Under the pieces are notes generated by a model. That model had not been told where the DNA came from. It did no database searches and was given only the letters and a program-made list of their open reading frames with translations. From positions 1 through 64,000 of the forward strand of contig CALUXR010000007.1 in NCBI GenBank assembly GCA_944324795.1: a stretch of DNA of 64,000 nt, written 5' to 3'. The position numbers were made by a program, and so were the translations under genes. Of this stretch, positions 7,743-18,203 are shown in pieces; position 1 is the first letter of the stretch; each line of letters begins with the position of its first letter. The stretch is from an uncultured Acholeplasmatales bacterium (GTDB lineage Bacteria > Bacillota_I > Bacilli_A > Acholeplasmatales > Anaeroplasmataceae).

Positions 7743-10286
7743 ATGAAAAAGAAAATAATAAGTATTTTAATAACATTCGTTTTAATTTTTGTCCTAGCAG
7801 CTTGTAAAAATGATGGTGTTGATAGCCTTAGTTTAAATGGTTATAGTGAAGTATTAACTGTTGGTGATACATTTAATAAAGATGGTTTAAGCGTTGAAGC
7901 TAAAAGTGGTGATAAAGTTATAGATGTAACTGATAAAGCAAGTATTAATTGTGATGCAGTTGATACTTCTAAACCTGGTACTTACGCTATTATTGTTAAT
8001 TATAATAATTATCAAGAAGTGTTTTATGTAACTGTAAAAGAAAAAGATAATAATAAAACTTTAATTAATTTAAAGTTAGATACAACAAGCGTTAAAAAAG
8101 ATTATTTAATATCTGAAACTTATAAAAGTGATGGTCTTAAATTGATAGCTACATATCAAAATTCTAATGGTGATCCTGATTCAATTGAATATTTAACTGA
8201 TTTAACAGGATTTAATATTGAAGTTAAAGATAATCAAAATCAAGTTATAAGTGGTCCTTTTACAAATGTTGGTAGTTATGATGTAGTAGTGAGTCAAGAT
8301 AATGTTAGTGCTAGTTATAAAATTAATGTTACTATTGGTGCTCCAAGTCTTGATATAGCTGTAAATGCAGCCTTGGAAAATAAAGGTTTAGTAGCTGGTG
8401 GTGAATCTAACAATTACGACCCTAATACTAATGATTATTATGGTAGGGTTAATACAGCTTATGAATATGGTCCTGATTTATTAAGTATAACTTATAAAAA
8501 TAATGGTGATAATTATGTTGAAAATTATTTCTTAAATGAAAAAGAAGAAATAGTTGGTGTTAGAGTTAATGAAGATTTTGAACAAATAGAAATTAATCCT
8601 GATGAAGACCCACCTACAGGATATGACCCTTTTGCTAAACCACTTGAAATCTTAAAAGGTATAGACAGTAGTTATTTAAACGGTCTAAATTATTCAATGT
8701 TTGCTGGTAAAGCTCATTATTTAGGACCTGAAGCTTTACTTCAAGGTTTATATAATTTAGCTAAAGAAAATAGAAACTATGATTATCAAGAATCAATTAT
8801 TAAATCAACTAATGAATTTGGTGAAGAAGAATATGTTTATAATTTTAGTTTTGGTTATTTAGCTGAAATTCAAACTACAACTGTTTTCTATTTTGATGTT
8901 GTTGATGTCTCATTTACTCTTGGTGAAGGTAATTTCTTAGAATCATTAAGTATAACAGATAATTTATATGTTGTTTCTGAAATGAAAACACAATTTATAA
9001 TAACACCGCGTGGCGAACCTAATAGCGAAGAATTCTATAAACCTGATCGTATCTTACCTAATGGTGAAACAATAGATACAAATAATCCTGATGATTTGGA
9101 TGGTTATCCTAGTGATTTCCCTGTTTTAACTGAAGGTTATACAATTAATGATTGTATGGCTCGTCTAAAGAGCAATGCTGGTTCTCCAAGTAGTCATTAT
9201 TCAGGACATTATGATATTCATCAATATGCTGGTTCTAGAGATGCAGTTAATAAATATCCTGAATCAGAAATATATGTTACAGATTATACAATAACTGATT
9301 TAAATGGTAATGTTATTGATGATTTAGAATTTACGACTAAAATTGATGATGATAACACTTCTGATAGTGCAATTGATTTAAAATTAACTGATTTCAATTC
9401 TGAAACAGCTAGAAATGTAGATATTATATCTTTTATCTATAATGAAAAGAATATTGGTAATTTCTATTATGAACCAACAGATTTAGTTTTATATTATGAT
9501 TTAGATGAAAATACTGTTAAATTAAGATTCTTCAAATATGGAAGATATGAGCTTGATATGGTTTCTTTAAAAACAACTAAACATCTAATAATAGATGTTG
9601 ATTATAGAGAGCCTATTACATTTACTACGCAAGTTTTCCAAGATAATACTAATCCTAATTTAGCTAATTTTGTTCAAAAGAATGTAGTTGATGTTTATGT
9701 TGGTGATGTAGTTTACTTTAATGTAGCTCCTGATAGTAAAGGAGATCCGGAATTCATTCCTACATGTAGTGATGAAAATGCTATTATAGAAATTAATCCA
9801 ATAAATAGTGATTTACCTGAAAAATTATTTGATTATGATGGTTTTTATAGTTCATTTACATCAAGTGTAGAAGGGACATATGAAATTACATTAAAATCTA
9901 ATCGTAATAATGTTTCATCAAAATTAACTATAAATGTTAAACCTGAGCCAGATTTTACGGAAAAATTAAGTTCTAGTTATACATTTAATGTTCAAGCGAC
10001 AGGAGCTATGATAAGTGGTGAAATATCATTTGAAATTGATCCTGAAGTTGTTGGTGTAATTGGTGGTAAAGCAGAAATTAATGTTGGTGAATTTAATGAA
10101 ACAATATCATTTAATTATGCTAATAGAGAATTTAAAAATGTTGGTCATATAAGTGGAGATAAAGGATTTAATATTGAATTAAGTGTAAATGAAAATTTAG
10201 ATATTGTTATATCTGGTTCTTATAGAGATGAAAAGGATAATACAGTTTATTCATTTAATAGTGTTTTAACCCTAAAGGAGGGATAA
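7743..10286 (+). CDS. Ig-like lipoprotein, long paralogue
   Basis: The ATG at 7743 has GGAGGG just upstream. The 847-residue lipoprotein (LAAC, Cys21) starts with the same two Big_3-type Ig domains as its neighbour, then the same middle domain ending GYPSDFPVLTEGYTINDC...ARLK and RDAVNKYP. It then continues for about 340 residues that the short paralogue lacks, including beta-rich segments with further Ig-like character (about 620-740) and a C-terminal beta domain. The two genes are 10 bases apart and clearly arose by tandem duplication followed by loss or gain of the C-terminal part. There is no membrane anchor other than the lipid. Function unknown; likely surface architecture. The next gene starts one base after the stop. 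Confidence 0.8.
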   Translation: MKKKIISILITFVLIFVLAACKNDGVDSLSLNGYSEVLTVGDTFNKDGLSVEAKSGDKVIDVTDKASINCDAVDTSKPGTYAIIVNYNNYQEVFYVTVKEKDNNKTLINLKLDTTSVKKDYLISETYKSDGLKLIATYQNSNGDPDSIEYLTDLTGFNIEVKDNQNQVISGPFTNVGSYDVVVSQDNVSASYKINVTIGAPSLDIAVNAALENKGLVAGGESNNYDPNTNDYYGRVNTAYEYGPDLLSITYKNNGDNYVENYFLNEKEEIVGVRVNEDFEQIEINPDEDPPTGYDPFAKPLEILKGIDSSYLNGLNYSMFAGKAHYLGPEALLQGLYNLAKENRNYDYQESIIKSTNEFGEEEYVYNFSFGYLAEIQTTTVFYFDVVDVSFTLGEGNFLESLSITDNLYVVSEMKTQFIITPRGEPNSEEFYKPDRILPNGETIDTNNPDDLDGYPSDFPVLTEGYTINDCMARLKSNAGSPSSHYSGHYDIHQYAGSRDAVNKYPESEIYVTDYTITDLNGNVIDDLEFTTKIDDDNTSDSAIDLKLTDFNSETARNVDIISFIYNEKNIGNFYYEPTDLVLYYDLDENTVKLRFFKYGRYELDMVSLKTTKHLIIDVDYREPITFTTQVFQDNTNPNLANFVQKNVVDVYVGDVVYFNVAPDSKGDPEFIPTCSDENAIIEINPINSDLPEKLFDYDGFYSSFTSSVEGTYEITLKSNRNNVSSKLTINVKPEPDFTEKLSSSYTFNVQATGAMISGEISFEIDPEVVGVIGGKAEINVGEFNETISFNYANREFKNVGHISGDKGFNIELSVNENLDIVISGSYRDEKDNTVYSFNSVLTLKEG

Positions 10287-10287
10287 G

Positions 10288-11694
10288 ATGACTGATAATT
10301 TTAAAAAGATAAAAGTTAAAATAATTATTGAAAAGTTATTAATATCTTTATTTATTGGTCTTTTTATTGGTGTTTTAACTTCATCTATTCTAGTCCTAGT
10401 TTATAAACAATTAGGACTAGAATATAGTCTTTTAATGTTTATATTAATAGGTGTTGGTGTATTTATTATTTTAAGTTTAATATTATTCTTTATTTTAAAA
10501 CCTAATAATATTAAAGTAGCTAAAAGAATTGATAAGCAATTAGCTTTAAAAGAAAAAGTACATACAATGGTTGAATATAATGAAAAAACAGGATTATTAG
10601 TTGATTTACAACGTGAAGATGCTACAACTAAATTAAATGAAATTCCTGTTAAAAAGTTTAAATTAAAATTTAGTCCTTACTTATTAATATTACCATTAAT
10701 TGTTATACCTTTATGTATAACTTCAATTGTAGTTAAAGGTAAAGATATTGAAGAACCACCATATGTAGAACCACCTGTTTCTGGTGATCCTTTTATAATT
10801 CAACAAATAAGAGATTTAATAAGAGAAGTTAATGAAGATGTTAATTTGATGAATCCAGTTAAGGAAGCTTATGTTGGTCATTTAGAAGATTTAATTACAG
10901 CTATCAATAAACCTGAAATTATGCGTTATGAAGAAGTTGAAGCTGTCAATTTAACTATTACAAATGTTGGTTATTCAAGTATTAATTTAAATTCAATTGA
11001 TGAAATAACTATGGCTTTAAGTAATTCTAATATGGATGAAGTTCATAATTTAGGTAGTGCCATTGCAAGTTATGATTTAAATCGAGTAAATGATGCTTTA
11101 GATACAATGTTTAGTTATGTTAATTTAATTTCAGCTAATCAAAGACAAACTAATTATAATAATTTAGTTACAGAATGTTTTCAAAAAGTTGATGATGAAA
11201 GATTAGCTGAAACTGATGAATTTTATCAGGAATTTGTTAAATTAAAAGCCGATTTAGCTCTAGCTATAGCTGATGTTAATTATAATGACGCTATTAGTGA
11301 ATTAGCTAAAGACACTAAAGATTCTTTTGGTGATGCTATTATAAGGCAAAACGAAACTTTATCTATGGCTAATTATATTGAAGAACGATTAAGAGCTATT
11401 TTTGAATTACCAGATAATGAAGAACCAGTTAATCCAACACCTCCAGATGTTTCAGGGGACGGTAATAATCCAACAATAGATAATCCTGGTGGCGGTGGAG
11501 GTCATGGTGATATTATCTTTGCTGGTGATGATTTAGTATATGATCCTGATGAAGGCTTAATTGAATATTATAAGGTAATAACTAAATATAGTAATTATAT
11601 TCAAGGATTAGTTCAAGATGGAGTTATATCTGAAGAATTAGCTAATTATTATATAGAATATTTCAATAAATTATATGAAGAAAATGAGGATTAA
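10288..11694 (+). CDS. Membrane protein of the MoxR/VWA cluster
   Basis: The 468-residue product has two membrane helices near the N-terminus (about 14-35 and 45-68), a short cytoplasmic charged loop, and a third helix (about 127-149). A large extracytoplasmic region follows, with alpha-helical character, a Pro-rich linker, and a Gly-rich stretch (PGGGGGHG, about 395-402) before a final helical segment. Its layout recalls the multi-helix DUF4175-like membrane proteins that accompany MoxR/DUF58/VWA operons, but I cannot assign a named family with certainty. AAGGAGGG lies just before the ATG, inside the end of the previous gene. The location immediately upstream of moxR suggests it is a membrane partner of that complex. 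Confidence 0.75.
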   Translation: MTDNFKKIKVKIIIEKLLISLFIGLFIGVLTSSILVLVYKQLGLEYSLLMFILIGVGVFIILSLILFFILKPNNIKVAKRIDKQLALKEKVHTMVEYNEKTGLLVDLQREDATTKLNEIPVKKFKLKFSPYLLILPLIVIPLCITSIVVKGKDIEEPPYVEPPVSGDPFIIQQIRDLIREVNEDVNLMNPVKEAYVGHLEDLITAINKPEIMRYEEVEAVNLTITNVGYSSINLNSIDEITMALSNSNMDEVHNLGSAIASYDLNRVNDALDTMFSYVNLISANQRQTNYNNLVTECFQKVDDERLAETDEFYQEFVKLKADLALAIADVNYNDAISELAKDTKDSFGDAIIRQNETLSMANYIEERLRAIFELPDNEEPVNPTPPDVSGDGNNPTIDNPGGGGGHGDIIFAGDDLVYDPDEGLIEYYKVITKYSNYIQGLVQDGVISEELANYYIEYFNKLYEENED

Positions 11695-11698
11695 AGAT

Positions 11699-12802
11699 AT
11701 GGGGAAAAATAAATTTAAAAAAGAAGAAAATGTTGTAGAAGCTACTATAGAAGAAGTTGTAGTAAAAGAAGAAGTAAAAAACATTACTCCATCTAAAGAA
11801 GAACAAACTATTCTTAGTGAAGCAGAAGAAAAAGTAGCTAAATTTAGTGCTGCTGTAAATAAAATTAAGGATGAAATTAAAAAAGACGTTGTAGGTCAAG
11901 AAGATATTGTTAATAATGTTATTATAGCTATTATTGCTGGTGGTAACGTGTTACTTGAAGGTGTACCAGGGGTTGGTAAAACTCGTTTAGTTAGATCTTT
12001 ATCTCAAGTTTTACACCTACCATTCTCAAGAATTCAATTTACACCAGATTTAATGCCAAGTGATGTTACTGGTACAAATGTAATTGATCGTGATGCTAAT
12101 GATAAGATGCAAATAGTATTCCAAAAAGGACCTATTTTTGCTAACTTAGTTTTAGCTGATGAAATTAACCGTGCTACACCAAAAACTCAATCAGCACTAC
12201 TAGAAGTAATGCAAGAACATAAAGTTACAATTTCTAATAAAACATATGTAATGGAAGAACCATTCTTCGTTTTAGCTACAGAAAACCCAATTGAACAAGA
12301 TGGTACATATCCATTACCAGAAGCGCAAATGGACCGTTTTATGTTTAAATTAATAGTAGGTTTCCCTAACATTGATGAATTAAAAGACATTGTAACAATG
12401 ACTCAAATTACAATGGCTGAAACTGCTAATTCAATTGTTGATGGTAAAACAATTCTTGAAATGCGTGAACTTGCTAAAACTGTACCTCTTGTTGATGATG
12501 TCCTAACTTATGCTATGCATTTAGTTACAGCTACTCACCCTGAACTTGATGGTAATGAAATTGCGAAAAAATATATTAGATATGGTGCTTCCCCAAGAGC
12601 GGCTCAAGCTATCATTACTTCAAGTAAAGTTAAAGCTTTAATTGATGGTAATTATAATGTTTCATATGATGATATTGATGAGCTAGCTTATCCTGTTTTA
12701 AGACATAGAATTAAATTATCTTATAATGCTATAAATGATCATTTATCAATCGACGACGTAATTGGACTATTAATTAAAGATTTAAGAAAGTATAAAAAAT
12801 AA
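11699..12802 (+). CDS. MoxR-family AAA+ ATPase
   Basis: The start is chosen at ATG 11699 because GAGGA (11686-11690) is correctly placed for it; upstream in-frame ATGs at 11675 and 11684 lie within the previous gene without a good binding site. The 367-residue protein has an acidic, low-complexity N-terminus of about 45 residues, Walker A GVPGVGKT (88-95), Walker B and MoxR signature LADEINRATPKTQSALLEVMQE, sensor 1 near ATENP, and the AAA lid. MoxR ATPases act as chaperone-like remodelers of VWA-containing complexes, loading metal or assembling enzymes. Here the next three genes encode DUF58 and VWA proteins, which is the classic arrangement. The stop overlaps the next ATG by one base (TAATG). 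The client is not evident from the sequence. Confidence 0.95.
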   Translation: MGKNKFKKEENVVEATIEEVVVKEEVKNITPSKEEQTILSEAEEKVAKFSAAVNKIKDEIKKDVVGQEDIVNNVIIAIIAGGNVLLEGVPGVGKTRLVRSLSQVLHLPFSRIQFTPDLMPSDVTGTNVIDRDANDKMQIVFQKGPIFANLVLADEINRATPKTQSALLEVMQEHKVTISNKTYVMEEPFFVLATENPIEQDGTYPLPEAQMDRFMFKLIVGFPNIDELKDIVTMTQITMAETANSIVDGKTILEMRELAKTVPLVDDVLTYAMHLVTATHPELDGNEIAKKYIRYGASPRAAQAIITSSKVKALIDGNYNVSYDDIDELAYPVLRHRIKLSYNAINDHLSIDDVIGLLIKDLRKYKK

Positions 12803-13680
12803 TGTATTCTATTGATGAAAAGTTTTTACAAAAGATTGAAACCTTAGACCTAATGTTAAAAAATTCTAACTTTGGGTCTTATGGTGGCAATCATAAATCA
12901 AAATTATTTGGTTCATCAAGCGAATTTGCCGATTATCGTGATTATTTAGCTGGTGATGAAATCACGAAAATAGATTGGAATGCCTATCAAAGATTTAATA
13001 AACTATATTTAAAACTTTATTTAGATGAAAGACAATCTCATAATAGAATCTATATTGATGCAAGTAGGAGTATGGCTTATGGTAAAGGTGATAAAGCAGA
13101 TTATGCTTTAAAATTGGCGGCTATTTTTGCCTATATTTCTATTTGTAATATGGATAAAGTATCTATTTATTATATTAAAGATAATAAAATAGAAGAAGTA
13201 TGTACTAATCTAGGTAGTAAAGATGCCTTTTATGCTAATATTTTAAAATTAAATGATATTGAATTTAGTGGTGATTGTTTTATTAGTGAAAGTTTATTAC
13301 CTTTAAATGTGGGTTATGGTGATGGCTTATCAGTTTTACTTTCTGATTTCTTAACAGAAAATAATTATGAAGCTGGAATTGATCATTTAGTTGATAGAAA
13401 AAGAGATGTATTATGTATTCAAATATTATCTAAAGAAGAAATTAAACCAAAAATTAGAGGTAAAGTTCAATTGTATGATTCTGAAGATAGTAATAGAATA
13501 TATAAGAAAAATGTTAATAAAGATGTAATCATAGCTTATGAAAAAGCTTTAGAATATGTCAAAGAAAGGTTAACAAATTATTGTAATTCAAGAAATGCAC
13601 TTTACTTATTTTTGACAACAGGGGAAGATGAGGGTGAAGTGTTTATGAATGTCTTAGTACAAATGGGGGTATTAAAATGA
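12802..13680 (+). CDS. DUF58 protein (VWA-like, MoxR partner)
   Basis: The 292-residue soluble protein has the DUF58 hallmark FADYRDYLAGDEITKIDWNAY (about 42-62), followed by a VWA-like fold with a MIDAS-type DASRSM sequence (about 91-96). It starts at the ATG overlapping the moxR stop and itself ends in a TGA that overlaps the next ATG (ATGA), so the genes are translationally coupled. DUF58 proteins are constant companions of MoxR ATPases; they are thought to bridge the ATPase and membrane-bound VWA proteins. The family assignment is secure. The precise activity is unknown for the family. Confidence 0.92.
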   Translation: MYSIDEKFLQKIETLDLMLKNSNFGSYGGNHKSKLFGSSSEFADYRDYLAGDEITKIDWNAYQRFNKLYLKLYLDERQSHNRIYIDASRSMAYGKGDKADYALKLAAIFAYISICNMDKVSIYYIKDNKIEEVCTNLGSKDAFYANILKLNDIEFSGDCFISESLLPLNVGYGDGLSVLLSDFLTENNYEAGIDHLVDRKRDVLCIQILSKEEIKPKIRGKVQLYDSEDSNRIYKKNVNKDVIIAYEKALEYVKERLTNYCNSRNALYLFLTTGEDEGEVFMNVLVQMGVLK

Positions 13681-15551
13681 GTTTTTCTTATCCTATAGCG
13701 TTTTTAATTTTAATATTTATTCCCGTTTTAATTATTCTTTATATTTTAAAAAATAAATTTACTGAACAAACTGTATCTTCTACTTTTTTATGGACTTTAT
13801 CAGAAAGATTCTTAAAAAGAAGAAGACCAATTTCAAGAATTTATGGTATTTTAAGTTTAATTTTACAATGTTTACTTGTAGCAGTTATAGCTTTAGCTGT
13901 AGCTCATCCGCAAATTAAATTACCAAATCAAGCTCGCGATTATTGTTTTATAATCGATTCTTCTGGTAGTATGCAAATAAAAAATGGAGCAGAAACAAGA
14001 TATAATTTAGCTAAAGCAGAAATTAAAAAAATCATTGATTCTTCAACTCTTGGTTCAACTTATACTTTAATTAGTTGTGCAGAAGAACCTACAGTTATTT
14101 ATGATACAATAACAAGTAAAGATAGTGCTATATCACAACTTGATGCCTTAACTATTACTAGTGTTGATAGTAGATGTGTTGATGCAATGCCACTTGCTCA
14201 AAATTATTATGATGAAAATCGCTCAATGCAAGTTTATGTAGCAAGTGATAAGGCATATGCTACTTCTAATCTTAATTTAATTGATGTTTCTAATAATTCA
14301 GCAAATTTTAGTTTTAGTGATATTGTTTATAATATTTCTTTAAGAAAAATAACATTGACCGGTAATATTAAATCATTTAATGCTAGTGGTGATGTTAATA
14401 TTAAGTTGAATGTTGATGGTAATAATATAGCTGAAACGACAGTTTCTACTTCATTAAATGAAGACACATCATTTAATTTTAATGATGTTGACCTTAACAT
14501 TTTAAATGAAGATTATCAATCAATTGAATTAATCTTAGAAGGTAATGATGATTTAGCTGCTGATAATAATTACATTATTTATAATTTAGTTCAAGAACGT
14601 GTAAATAAAGTATTAATTGTTAGTAATAATCCACTATTCTTAGAAAACTTATTAGAAGCATTCGGCACTCTTGATATAACAGTTATCGATGAAGAAGAAT
14701 ATGCTGATTATAAAGATAATTATTATGGCTATGGTCTTTATATTTTTGATTCATATAATCCAAATGAATTACCAGGAGATGGTAGTGTTTGGTTCATGAA
14801 TATTGATGATGGTATTATGTCTGATTATGGATTTAGTTATCAAGAAACACTAGATTATGGTGATGTTGGTGTCCAAGCTGAATTAAATAACAGAACTAAT
14901 TCATTATTAAATCAGTTAAAAGCTAATTTAACAGGAGATACATTTTATGTAACAAAATATCAAAAATATGGTTTATATAATAATTTCACTACATTACTTA
15001 GTTGTGAAGGTAATCCTGTTTTATTTGTTGGTAATACTCCAAATGGTAATAGAGAAGTTGTTTTCGCATTTGATATACATAATTCAAATTTACCTTTATC
15101 AATGGATTTTATTATTTTAGTTAATAATTTAATTAATTATTCATTCCCTAATGTTTTAGATAAAACAAATTATGTAGCAGGTGATACATTGTCAGTAAAT
15201 GTACTAGCAGGTTGTTCAAGTATACAAATTATAACTCCTAGTGGAATTAGTAATTATCTTGATACTTCAAGTGCGATTAGTGATTATGTTTTAGCTGAAG
15301 CAGGTAGTTATCAAATCAATGTTACTATTGATGGTAGAGTTACTAAATTTATGGTTTATGCAAGTTATCCAGAAAGTGAAAGTCAAGTTGTAGAAACTCC
15401 GGAGATTGCTACTCTTAGTCTTACAGGTGATCCTGAGGCTCATTATGGTGATGGTATTTATCAAAGTTTAGTTTATTTATTTATAGCATTAGGTGTCATA
15501 TTTATATTAGATTGGATGGTGTATTGTTATGAGCAATATAAGCTTCGCTAA
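13677..15551 (+). CDS. BatA-like membrane protein with VWA domain
   Basis: The 624-residue protein opens with the BatA-type N-terminus: a first hydrophobic helix, a basic loop with LKRRRPISR, and a second helix (about 53-75). A VWA domain with complete MIDAS motif DSSGSM (about 93-98) follows outside the membrane. Next comes a GATase1-like fold (starting near KVLIVSNNPLFLENLLEAFG), beta-rich domains, and a C-terminal membrane helix ending in a short basic tail. It overlaps the DUF58 gene by four bases and the next VWA gene by 23 bases. Such proteins form the membrane part of MoxR-VWA complexes. They are called aerotolerance proteins in Bacteroides, but that phenotype should not be assumed here. 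Confidence 0.9.
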   Translation: MSFSYPIAFLILIFIPVLIILYILKNKFTEQTVSSTFLWTLSERFLKRRRPISRIYGILSLILQCLLVAVIALAVAHPQIKLPNQARDYCFIIDSSGSMQIKNGAETRYNLAKAEIKKIIDSSTLGSTYTLISCAEEPTVIYDTITSKDSAISQLDALTITSVDSRCVDAMPLAQNYYDENRSMQVYVASDKAYATSNLNLIDVSNNSANFSFSDIVYNISLRKITLTGNIKSFNASGDVNIKLNVDGNNIAETTVSTSLNEDTSFNFNDVDLNILNEDYQSIELILEGNDDLAADNNYIIYNLVQERVNKVLIVSNNPLFLENLLEAFGTLDITVIDEEEYADYKDNYYGYGLYIFDSYNPNELPGDGSVWFMNIDDGIMSDYGFSYQETLDYGDVGVQAELNNRTNSLLNQLKANLTGDTFYVTKYQKYGLYNNFTTLLSCEGNPVLFVGNTPNGNREVVFAFDIHNSNLPLSMDFIILVNNLINYSFPNVLDKTNYVAGDTLSVNVLAGCSSIQIITPSGISNYLDTSSAISDYVLAEAGSYQINVTIDGRVTKFMVYASYPESESQVVETPEIATLSLTGDPEAHYGDGIYQSLVYLFIALGVIFILDWMVYCYEQYKLR

Positions 15552-18192
15552 TCCTTATTTAATATTAATTTTAATTCCTGTTTTATTATTACTTATTATT
15601 CCCTTTTTTATTACATTTAAGAAAGATAATATTGGTATTAGAAATATATTTTCATTAATATTACATGTTATTATTTCTACTTTGATTGTATTAGTAATTG
15701 CTGGAATGAGTTATAAAACAGCTATTGATGAAACAAATATCTATGTTTTAGCTGACTTATCTTATTCTACTAACAGAAATATAGATACAATTGACAATTA
15801 TGTTTCAACATTAGAGAATAATGTAGACAACCAAACTAAAGTTGGTGTTGTCTGTTTTGGTACTGATACGCCATATGTTTTAATGACACCTGGTGAAAAG
15901 GTTAAAAGTGTAAGAAGTGTTATCGATCAAGAAAGAATCGATCAAAGTGGTACTGATATTGCTGGAGCCTTACGATATACAGCTAGTTTATTTGACGATA
16001 ATGTAGTTAAAAGAATTATTTTAATAACTGATGGTGATGAGACAAATAGTGGTAATGTTTTAAATGTTGTTAATGAATTATATACACAAGATATTTTTGT
16101 TGATGCAATATATTTAGATGACAATTTACCATCTGATGTAGCAGAAGTACAAATTAATAGTGTAAATTATACGATGTCTACATATCAAAATAAAGCAGAG
16201 AATGTTCAAATTACAATTCAATCTAATTTAGAGCATAAAACTTCTTTAGTTGAACTTTTAAAAGATGGTCAAGTTGTTCAAACTAGAGCACCACAATTAT
16301 CAAAAGGTATAAATGTTATAACTATGTCTCTTGATACAGCGACAGCAGGGGAATTTAAATATGATGTAAGAGTTACTGTAAGTGGTGATTCTTCATCTTA
16401 TAATAATAATTATAGTTTTACGCAAGTAGTTACAGAAAATGTTAAGATTTTATATCTAGCAAGCAATGATAATGAAGTCGATAAAGCTAATAATTATTTT
16501 AAGAAAGATAATACAGAAGTAACTTATATAAACATTAATAATGGTAATGTACCTTATACAATTGAAGATTTATGTAATTATGATGAGTTTGTCTTATCTG
16601 ATGTTAATGTTTTAAATATTAGAAATAGTGGTCAATTTATTGCTAATTTAGATGAAATGGTATCACGTTATTCTAAAACTTTAATTACCTTAGGTAATAC
16701 TTATACCCAAAATGGAACTGATGAATATGAATATGATACATTAGCTAGTATGTTACCTATTAAATATGGTGAAAGTGATAGAGATGGTAAATTAATTACC
16801 ATAGTTATTGATATTTCTAAGAGTATGAGAGAATCTTATCATTTAGATGTAGCAAAAGAATCAGCTTGTAAAATTGTCGATTTGGCTCAAGAATCTGATA
16901 ATATTATGGTTATTACAATGTCTGGTGAAACACAAGTATTACAAATGAGTACAACTGTAACTGATGGTACTAAATTAAAAGTTAAAGAAGCTATTAATAA
17001 TATTGAAGAACGTCAAGGGACACTTATTGGTTCAACATTACAAAACACATATGAGTTAATTGGTGAATTACCATTTTTACAAAAACAAATTTATTTAATT
17101 TCTGATGGTAGAAATATGATTGGCGATCCTAATGATGCTGTTAGTGTGGCTAATAATATATATGTAAATACTGGTACTACTATTTCTTCAATTCAAGTAG
17201 GTAGTCCAGATGCTGAAAACTTACTTGAAAAAATCTCACAAGCAGCAGCAGGACGTTATTATACGGCTAATGAAGTTAAAGATTTAGAAGAATTATTTGA
17301 TAACGAAATCTCAAGTGATATTACAGCCACTGTTGTTGATGATGGTGTATCTAGAGAAATTGTTGTAAATAAAGAAAATGATGTTACATTAACTGATATT
17401 GAAGGTGACATTGAAGCTGTTAGAGGTTTTTATGTAGGTACTACTAAAAATTCAGCCACAACAATATTAGAAACAATTTGGTCATCAGAAACTAAAAATA
17501 CTGAAGTTCCAATTTATGCTTATTGGCGTTATGGAAACGGCTTAGTAGCAAGCTTTTCTTGTGATATTAATCATAATGTTTGGTTGCGCAATTGGGGAAG
17601 TGGTACAAATGGTGAAAAATTCTTACAAAACTTAAGTGGTTCTAATTTACCTACTAAGAGAGAAGATGTGCCTTTACTTGTTGAAACTGAAGCGATTGGT
17701 ACTAATACCTATTTATATGTAGATACTCCAACCTTAAATCCTAATGCTAAATTAACGTTAGAAATAACTGATCCAAGTGGTGATGTTAAAGAGCGTGATT
17801 TAGTATATACAACTGAAGATTATGAGACTAACTTTGAAACGAAAGAAGTTGGTACATATCGTTTAAAGATTACTTATACTTTAGAAGCTTCAAATGCTAG
17901 TCCTATTACATATTCTAAAGAATATATTTATAATGTTTCATATACAGAAGAATATAATAGTTTTAATTATTATGAAATATCTAATTTAAATCATATGGTT
18001 AATACAGGTAATCCTGTTTATGAAGATGCAGATTCTATTAATTTAAGTATTGATGAAACTAAAGTTACAACTTATACATATGACTTTACAGTTTTATTTA
18101 TGACTATAGCTATTTGCTTATTTGTTGTTGATATCTTCATTAGAAAAGTTAAATGGGCTGATATTAAGCAAATATTTAGTCATAAACATTAA
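15529..18192 (+). CDS. Membrane protein with two VWA domains
   Basis: The 887-residue protein begins with two membrane helices (about 8-27 and 40-60) like its neighbour. A first VWA domain has DxSxS as DLSYS (about 77-81) and the ITDGDE segment. A beta domain and a GATase1-like segment follow (VKILYLASN), then a second VWA domain with DISKSM and LISDGRNM. A C-terminal extracellular beta region and a final membrane helix precede a short basic tail. Both metal-ion-dependent adhesion sites appear intact. The gene starts inside the end of the BatA-like gene (23-base overlap) and finishes the MoxR-type module. The glutamine-amidotransferase-like part lacks an obvious catalytic Cys and is probably structural. 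Confidence 0.88.
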   Translation: MSNISFANPYLILILIPVLLLLIIPFFITFKKDNIGIRNIFSLILHVIISTLIVLVIAGMSYKTAIDETNIYVLADLSYSTNRNIDTIDNYVSTLENNVDNQTKVGVVCFGTDTPYVLMTPGEKVKSVRSVIDQERIDQSGTDIAGALRYTASLFDDNVVKRIILITDGDETNSGNVLNVVNELYTQDIFVDAIYLDDNLPSDVAEVQINSVNYTMSTYQNKAENVQITIQSNLEHKTSLVELLKDGQVVQTRAPQLSKGINVITMSLDTATAGEFKYDVRVTVSGDSSSYNNNYSFTQVVTENVKILYLASNDNEVDKANNYFKKDNTEVTYININNGNVPYTIEDLCNYDEFVLSDVNVLNIRNSGQFIANLDEMVSRYSKTLITLGNTYTQNGTDEYEYDTLASMLPIKYGESDRDGKLITIVIDISKSMRESYHLDVAKESACKIVDLAQESDNIMVITMSGETQVLQMSTTVTDGTKLKVKEAINNIEERQGTLIGSTLQNTYELIGELPFLQKQIYLISDGRNMIGDPNDAVSVANNIYVNTGTTISSIQVGSPDAENLLEKISQAAAGRYYTANEVKDLEELFDNEISSDITATVVDDGVSREIVVNKENDVTLTDIEGDIEAVRGFYVGTTKNSATTILETIWSSETKNTEVPIYAYWRYGNGLVASFSCDINHNVWLRNWGSGTNGEKFLQNLSGSNLPTKREDVPLLVETEAIGTNTYLYVDTPTLNPNAKLTLEITDPSGDVKERDLVYTTEDYETNFETKEVGTYRLKITYTLEASNASPITYSKEYIYNVSYTEEYNSFNYYEISNLNHMVNTGNPVYEDADSINLSIDETKVTTYTYDFTVLFMTIAICLFVVDIFIRKVKWADIKQIFSHKH

Positions 18193-18203
18193 GGAGGGAA
18201 AAT

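Noticed and set aside
13677-18192. Naming the VWA genes as an aerotolerance (Bat) operon
   Set aside because: The architecture resembles BatA, but no BatC/D/E-type TPR or BatD genes are present and the phenotype is not shown outside the original organism.
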